From JAJZMA01 sp021850405 (lineage in GTDB: Bacteria > Chloroflexota > Dormibacteria > Aeolococcales > Aeolococcaceae): a stretch of DNA of 26,351 bases. Location of the stretch: assembly GCA_027365835.1 (NCBI GenBank), contig DAHXLU010000018.1, positions 1 through 26,351 on the forward strand, read 5' to 3'. The notes beneath the pieces were generated by a model. The model searched no databases. It worked only from the letters and a program-made list of their open reading frames with translations, and was not told where the DNA came from. Below are positions 23,988 through 26,351 of the stretch, piece by piece. Both the position numbers and the translations under genes were made by a program. Within the stretch, counting starts at the first letter, position 1. Every line of letters begins with the position of its first letter.

Positions 23988-24242
23988 TTAGGACGGGCCT
24001 GCAGTGGCAAATTCTGCCAGGATTATCCCTGCTGCATCCTCATCGATGGCGATCAGTTCGAGGGGGCCTGCTGATGTTCTTAGGACCGATCCAGCCTCAA
24101 TCCACTCAGTCCATTCCCCTGATCTGTCATGGATATCGATCTTTAGTTGCGCAGGCTGGCCACTTTCATTCCTGCGCACCAGCATGAGGCCAAGGGTTGT
24201 GTACTTGTCTATCTGGAGCAGTCCGCTCTGCGACAGTATCAT
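23988..24242 (-). CDS. Small protein coupled to the calpain-like protease (84 aa)
   Basis: Begins MILSQSGLLQIDKYTTLGLM and continues with alternating hydrophobic/polar segments (LKIDIHDRSGEWTEWIEAGS, LELIAIDEDAAGIILAEF), suggesting a small beta-rich fold. It is acidic, with no membrane segment or cysteine. The ATG at 24242 has a perfect AAGGAG 7 bases upstream, and that site overlaps the stop codon region of the protease gene; only 12 bases separate the two genes. This is translational coupling. No family is recognised. By position it may be an inhibitor, immunity protein or cofactor of the protease, or a domain split off from it. Confidence 0.6.
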   Translation of the reverse strand: MILSQSGLLQIDKYTTLGLMLVRRNESGQPAQLKIDIHDRSGEWTEWIEAGSVLRTSAGPLELIAIDEDAAGIILAEFATAGPS

Positions 24243-24254
24243 CCAGCTGCTCCT

Positions 24255-25247
24255 TCAGTTGCCAGTATGATCGGCAGCCAGAGGTGCCCCGATGATCAGG
24301 GTGGGATGGAGTTTCTGGTAGTCTGCGAGCGGAATGGTTGTATCGAGTCTGTGCCATGGATTCTTGAGGAAGACCATCTTGCTTGCTGGATAATAGTCGT
24401 CAAGCCAGTAGGCGTGGTAGTCGACTGCGGCGTAGCGGTCGGCTATGTCCAGTGCAGCCTGCGGGATGGCGTAAAAGACTGACACGACAGGCTGTTTTTT
24501 CGCACACGCCATAGTGAGGGGCCTGTGCAGTTTCGCCGTGGGCATGGCTCTGATCTCTTCCGGGGTCAGAATGGTGGCTGGGGCTGCTGTGAGCTGGGTC
24601 ATTATTTCTGCAGCGCTTTCTGGCGGAGTGGCGTAGTTGAGCGAGTCATATCCCGGCAGTGCCCTTAGGCTGGCCGGAGGAGCAGTGCGGCTGGCCTGCC
24701 GGGGTGGGCGGATGGAATGGTATGAGGCGAGAGCCAGCCCCTTTTCCAGCATTGCCGGCCACCAGGCTGTTGCTGTGCGGGCTCCTGGCCGAAAGGGACG
24801 CTTTCCTTCCCTGTACCAGGGAAGTTTTTTGTCCATGACATATATGGCATCCCTGCCGGTCTTCTGGTTGTATGGGGAAAAGACTACAAACTTCCCTGCC
24901 TGATATAGCCTCTCGCTTATTACCGACGGAGATATTGCGGCGATAGCCCCAGCTATCGAGAGCTTCACACAGTCGCCAAGGCATCCCTGGTAGATCTGGT
25001 CTGGTGAGGGGGGGCCATCGAACATGGGGCAGGTAAGCTCAGCTGCAGCCTGTTTCCACCCCTCAAACACCCAGTTCCTGCATCCTGGGTGGGTGAGGCG
25101 GGTCCCTGGGGTCTGGGGACGAAGCCTGGGGGATGCCAGGATGGCAGCGGAGGTAAGTTTTGCCCGCGGTTTGTGCGCCCTGGTGCTACTTCCCTCCCGG
25201 CCTGGCGATGGACCGGTGTGCGGCCGTGATCCAGTTGCTGCATCCAT
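24255..25247 (-). CDS. Calpain-like cysteine protease (peptidase C2 type)
   Basis: A 330-residue reading. The block MFDGPPSPDQIYQGCLGDC (residues 75-93) followed by VKLSIAGAIAAISP matches the calpain core pattern (GPSPxDIxQGxLGDCWFL), giving catalytic Cys93. Near the C-terminus VDYHAYWLDDYY supplies His278, and VFLKNPWH supplies Asn296, the calpain GHAY...LRNPW pair. The usual Trp after Cys is Val here. The spacing Cys to His is shorter than in eukaryotic calpains. The first 70 residues are Pro/Arg-rich, without signal peptide. ATG 25247 has no ribosome site; the same frame is open before it back to a TAA at 25296-25298, so the 5' end may be truncated or a start is elsewhere. Followed at once by the 84-residue gene. 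Confidence 0.68.
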   Translation of the reverse strand: MDAATGSRPHTGPSPGREGSSTRAHKPRAKLTSAAILASPRLRPQTPGTRLTHPGCRNWVFEGWKQAAAELTCPMFDGPPSPDQIYQGCLGDCVKLSIAGAIAAISPSVISERLYQAGKFVVFSPYNQKTGRDAIYVMDKKLPWYREGKRPFRPGARTATAWWPAMLEKGLALASYHSIRPPRQASRTAPPASLRALPGYDSLNYATPPESAAEIMTQLTAAPATILTPEEIRAMPTAKLHRPLTMACAKKQPVVSVFYAIPQAALDIADRYAAVDYHAYWLDDYYPASKMVFLKNPWHRLDTTIPLADYQKLHPTLIIGAPLAADHTGN

Positions 25248-25500
25248 GCAGTATATGCGTAAAGCGATGCGTGATTCTGGCCAGGGTGGATCGTCTTAGG
25301 CTGCCTCGAGGGCGAACCCGCGCCAGACGCGCTGGAGCTCTGTCCTGAGGGGATAGCCCTGGGGAGGATGTACAGGGGAGAGGTCAGGAACTGGGGAAAG
25401 CAACCTCCCCTGGGTCGCTCCATGCCGATCTCGGTACGCTTCCTTTTGCCCCCAGCAAGCTCCAGTGGGCCACATCCCCCTGGCGGCTTGGCTGGTCCTG
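25248..25500. other. Interval upstream of the calpain-like gene
   Basis: On the minus strand a frame runs from about 25547 to the TAA at 25296-25298, in phase with the calpain reading, and ends GYPLRTELQRVWRGFALEAA, a protein-like stretch. It could be a lost N-terminal part of the protease or the tail of another gene. It has no ribosome site and crosses the IS-end remnant, so I do not call it a gene. Confidence 0.3.
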
Positions 25501-25558
25501 CTCCTTACCGACACTGTCTCTGAACAGTTAGCTACCGACAGCATCACTGAAACACGAC
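25501..25558 (-). repeat. Solo copy of the IS terminal repeat
   Basis: Matches the block at 84-138 from CTCCTTACCGACAC to GAAACACGAC with about six mismatches and a two-base insertion, in the same orientation. The two internal units are at 25507-25524 and 25534-25551. No transposase start follows on the inner side (the minus-strand reading below 25500 is unrelated), so this is an orphan end left by an old insertion or deletion. Confidence 0.7.
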
Positions 25559-25650
25559 GCCCACGCTCCCATGTTGGGGCTTATTGTCTCTCCCGTGTCC
25601 GTTCCCACCTGCTACGGTCTCACTGTGGAAAGTGCAATAGGGGAGACAGC

Positions 25651-26091
25651 GTGACAAGAAATACCGATGGTGACAGAATGCTTGCGAAGTTGCGCACCGA
25701 ACTGGAAGCCGGGAAGGCTGTAATCGAATGGGACCCTAGCCCTGCTGGTTTTGGACACGGCACAATCTCTTTTCATGGAGTGGAGATCCGTGTATCCGAC
25801 CTGTATTATCTTGGCCGCACGACGGTTCTTTCGTTAGTCAAACCGGGTGGTGAGCCTACATACCGTCCTTTCACTGATCGGCCTGTTCAGCTCCGTGCCA
25901 GCAATCCACTGGAGAACTGGCGGATCAACCGGGTTGTGCGCGCATCGTTCAAGGCTTTCCAGAAGGAGCTGAAACAGCGCCAGGCGGATGCGGACCAAAA
26001 GGTGATCAGCCAAGCATTCGGCAAGGTAATGGGCGGCGGCCATGGGGAGAAAGACACGAAAGGAAAGGGAGCGGGCCAGGAACTCGGGTAG
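25651..26091 (+). CDS. Hypothetical protein (146 aa)
   Basis: Starts GTG 25651 after GGGAG, reads MTRNTDGDRMLAKLRTELEA and has a beta-rich middle (GFGHGTISFHGVEIRVSDLY). A charged helical C-terminus follows (FKAFQKELKQRQADADQKV) with a Gly/Lys-rich disordered end. Soluble, no signal peptide, no motif that I recognise. The frame is open further upstream to 25465, but that would run through the IS-end repeat, so the GTG is preferred. Composition is normal for the window, and the gene looks intact. Confidence 0.62.
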   Translation: MTRNTDGDRMLAKLRTELEAGKAVIEWDPSPAGFGHGTISFHGVEIRVSDLYYLGRTTVLSLVKPGGEPTYRPFTDRPVQLRASNPLENWRINRVVRASFKAFQKELKQRQADADQKVISQAFGKVMGGGHGEKDTKGKGAGQELG

Positions 26092-26249
26092 ACAGCGGGG
26101 TCGGGCAGATTGACGACGATTGGCCCGGGGCGTTCGTCTCGGATTCTGTTATCCGGGGTCAATCGTGCCGGCAAAGGAAAAGCTGGCTTGAGCTTTGGGG
26201 ATGCGGGCATCCGTGCTGGCGGGCTGGAGCCACATCCCGACTTTAACAA

Positions 26250-26351
26250 TTAGGTGACCAAATGACCGAGGCCGAGTTGGTCGAGGATAAGGATCTGGTC
26301 GTGGGTGTAGCGAGGCGGGATAGTGAGTGGCTGTGATGCAAGGGTGACGCG
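26250..26351 (-). CDS. C-terminal 33 residues of a protein entering from the right edge
   Basis: From the edge the minus strand reads RVTLASQPLTIPPRYTHDQI, then LILDQLGLGHLVT and a TAA stop. The composition is that of a real protein end and recalls transposase C-termini, but too little is visible to name a family. The 158 bases between it and the hypothetical gene on its left hold nothing clear. Confidence 0.4.
   Translation of the reverse strand, partial: RVTLASQPLTIPPRYTHDQILILDQLGLGHLVT

Noticed and set aside
1..26351. CRISPR arrays, rRNA and tRNA genes
   Set aside because: None seen: no regularly spaced repeats and no conserved RNA blocks.

Overview
The window looks like chromosomal DNA of a free-living bacterium with high G+C (my impression is near 60%), strong Shine-Dalgarno sites and frequent TTG/GTG starts. 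Several gene types present here (DUF5132 + HMA-like + P-type ATPase trio, GT87 mannosyltransferase-like protein, REC-ParA fusion, Mca-like PIG-L deacetylase) are familiar from Chloroflexota and Actinomycetota-like genomes. No rRNA or tRNA is present, so the phylum is a weak inference.

Layout. The left edge (1-138) is the 5' end of an insertion sequence: the first 25 codons of a transposase plus its terminal repeat. Positions 261-9504 hold housekeeping and signalling genes: a beta-CASP metallo-beta-lactamase nuclease, a DUF4239 membrane protein, a divergent pair (PATAN/DUF4388 protein and a membrane GAF-GGDEF diguanylate cyclase with an intact I-site), a pentapeptide-repeat-like protein, a small hypothetical, and a response regulator fused to a MinD/CpaE-type ATPase. 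Positions 10034-12977 form a tight operon DUF5132 - HMA-like - P-type ATPase. The ATPase probably starts at an unusual CTG codon and lacks the usual Cys-Pro-Cys motif. A strong bidirectional terminator separates it from a membrane protein with a histone-like Arg/Thr/Ala tail. A minus-strand group follows (GT87 glycosyltransferase, DHA2 drug-efflux MFS, PAP2 phosphatase). Then comes a plus-strand run for cysteine synthesis and amino acid or thiol metabolism: serine acetyltransferase, cysteine synthase, Xaa-Pro aminopeptidase, PIG-L deacetylase.

Positions 22435-25650 are an accessory, decaying island. It contains the wreck of a Fic gene (one frameshift and two nonsense codons, one of them exactly at the inhibitory glutamate), an unrecognised frameshifted minus-strand gene, and a bacterial calpain-like cysteine protease with its Cys/His/Asn triad preserved. 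The protease is followed, with a translational-coupling arrangement, by an 84-residue protein that could be a cognate inhibitor or partner. The island is bounded on the right by a solo copy of the same IS end seen at position 84-138. After it come a hypothetical gene and a partial ORF running off the right edge.

The most interesting candidates are the calpain-like protease/small-protein pair and the cysteine-less metal ATPase module. The calpain assignment rests on motif recognition by eye and should be tested with profile searches.
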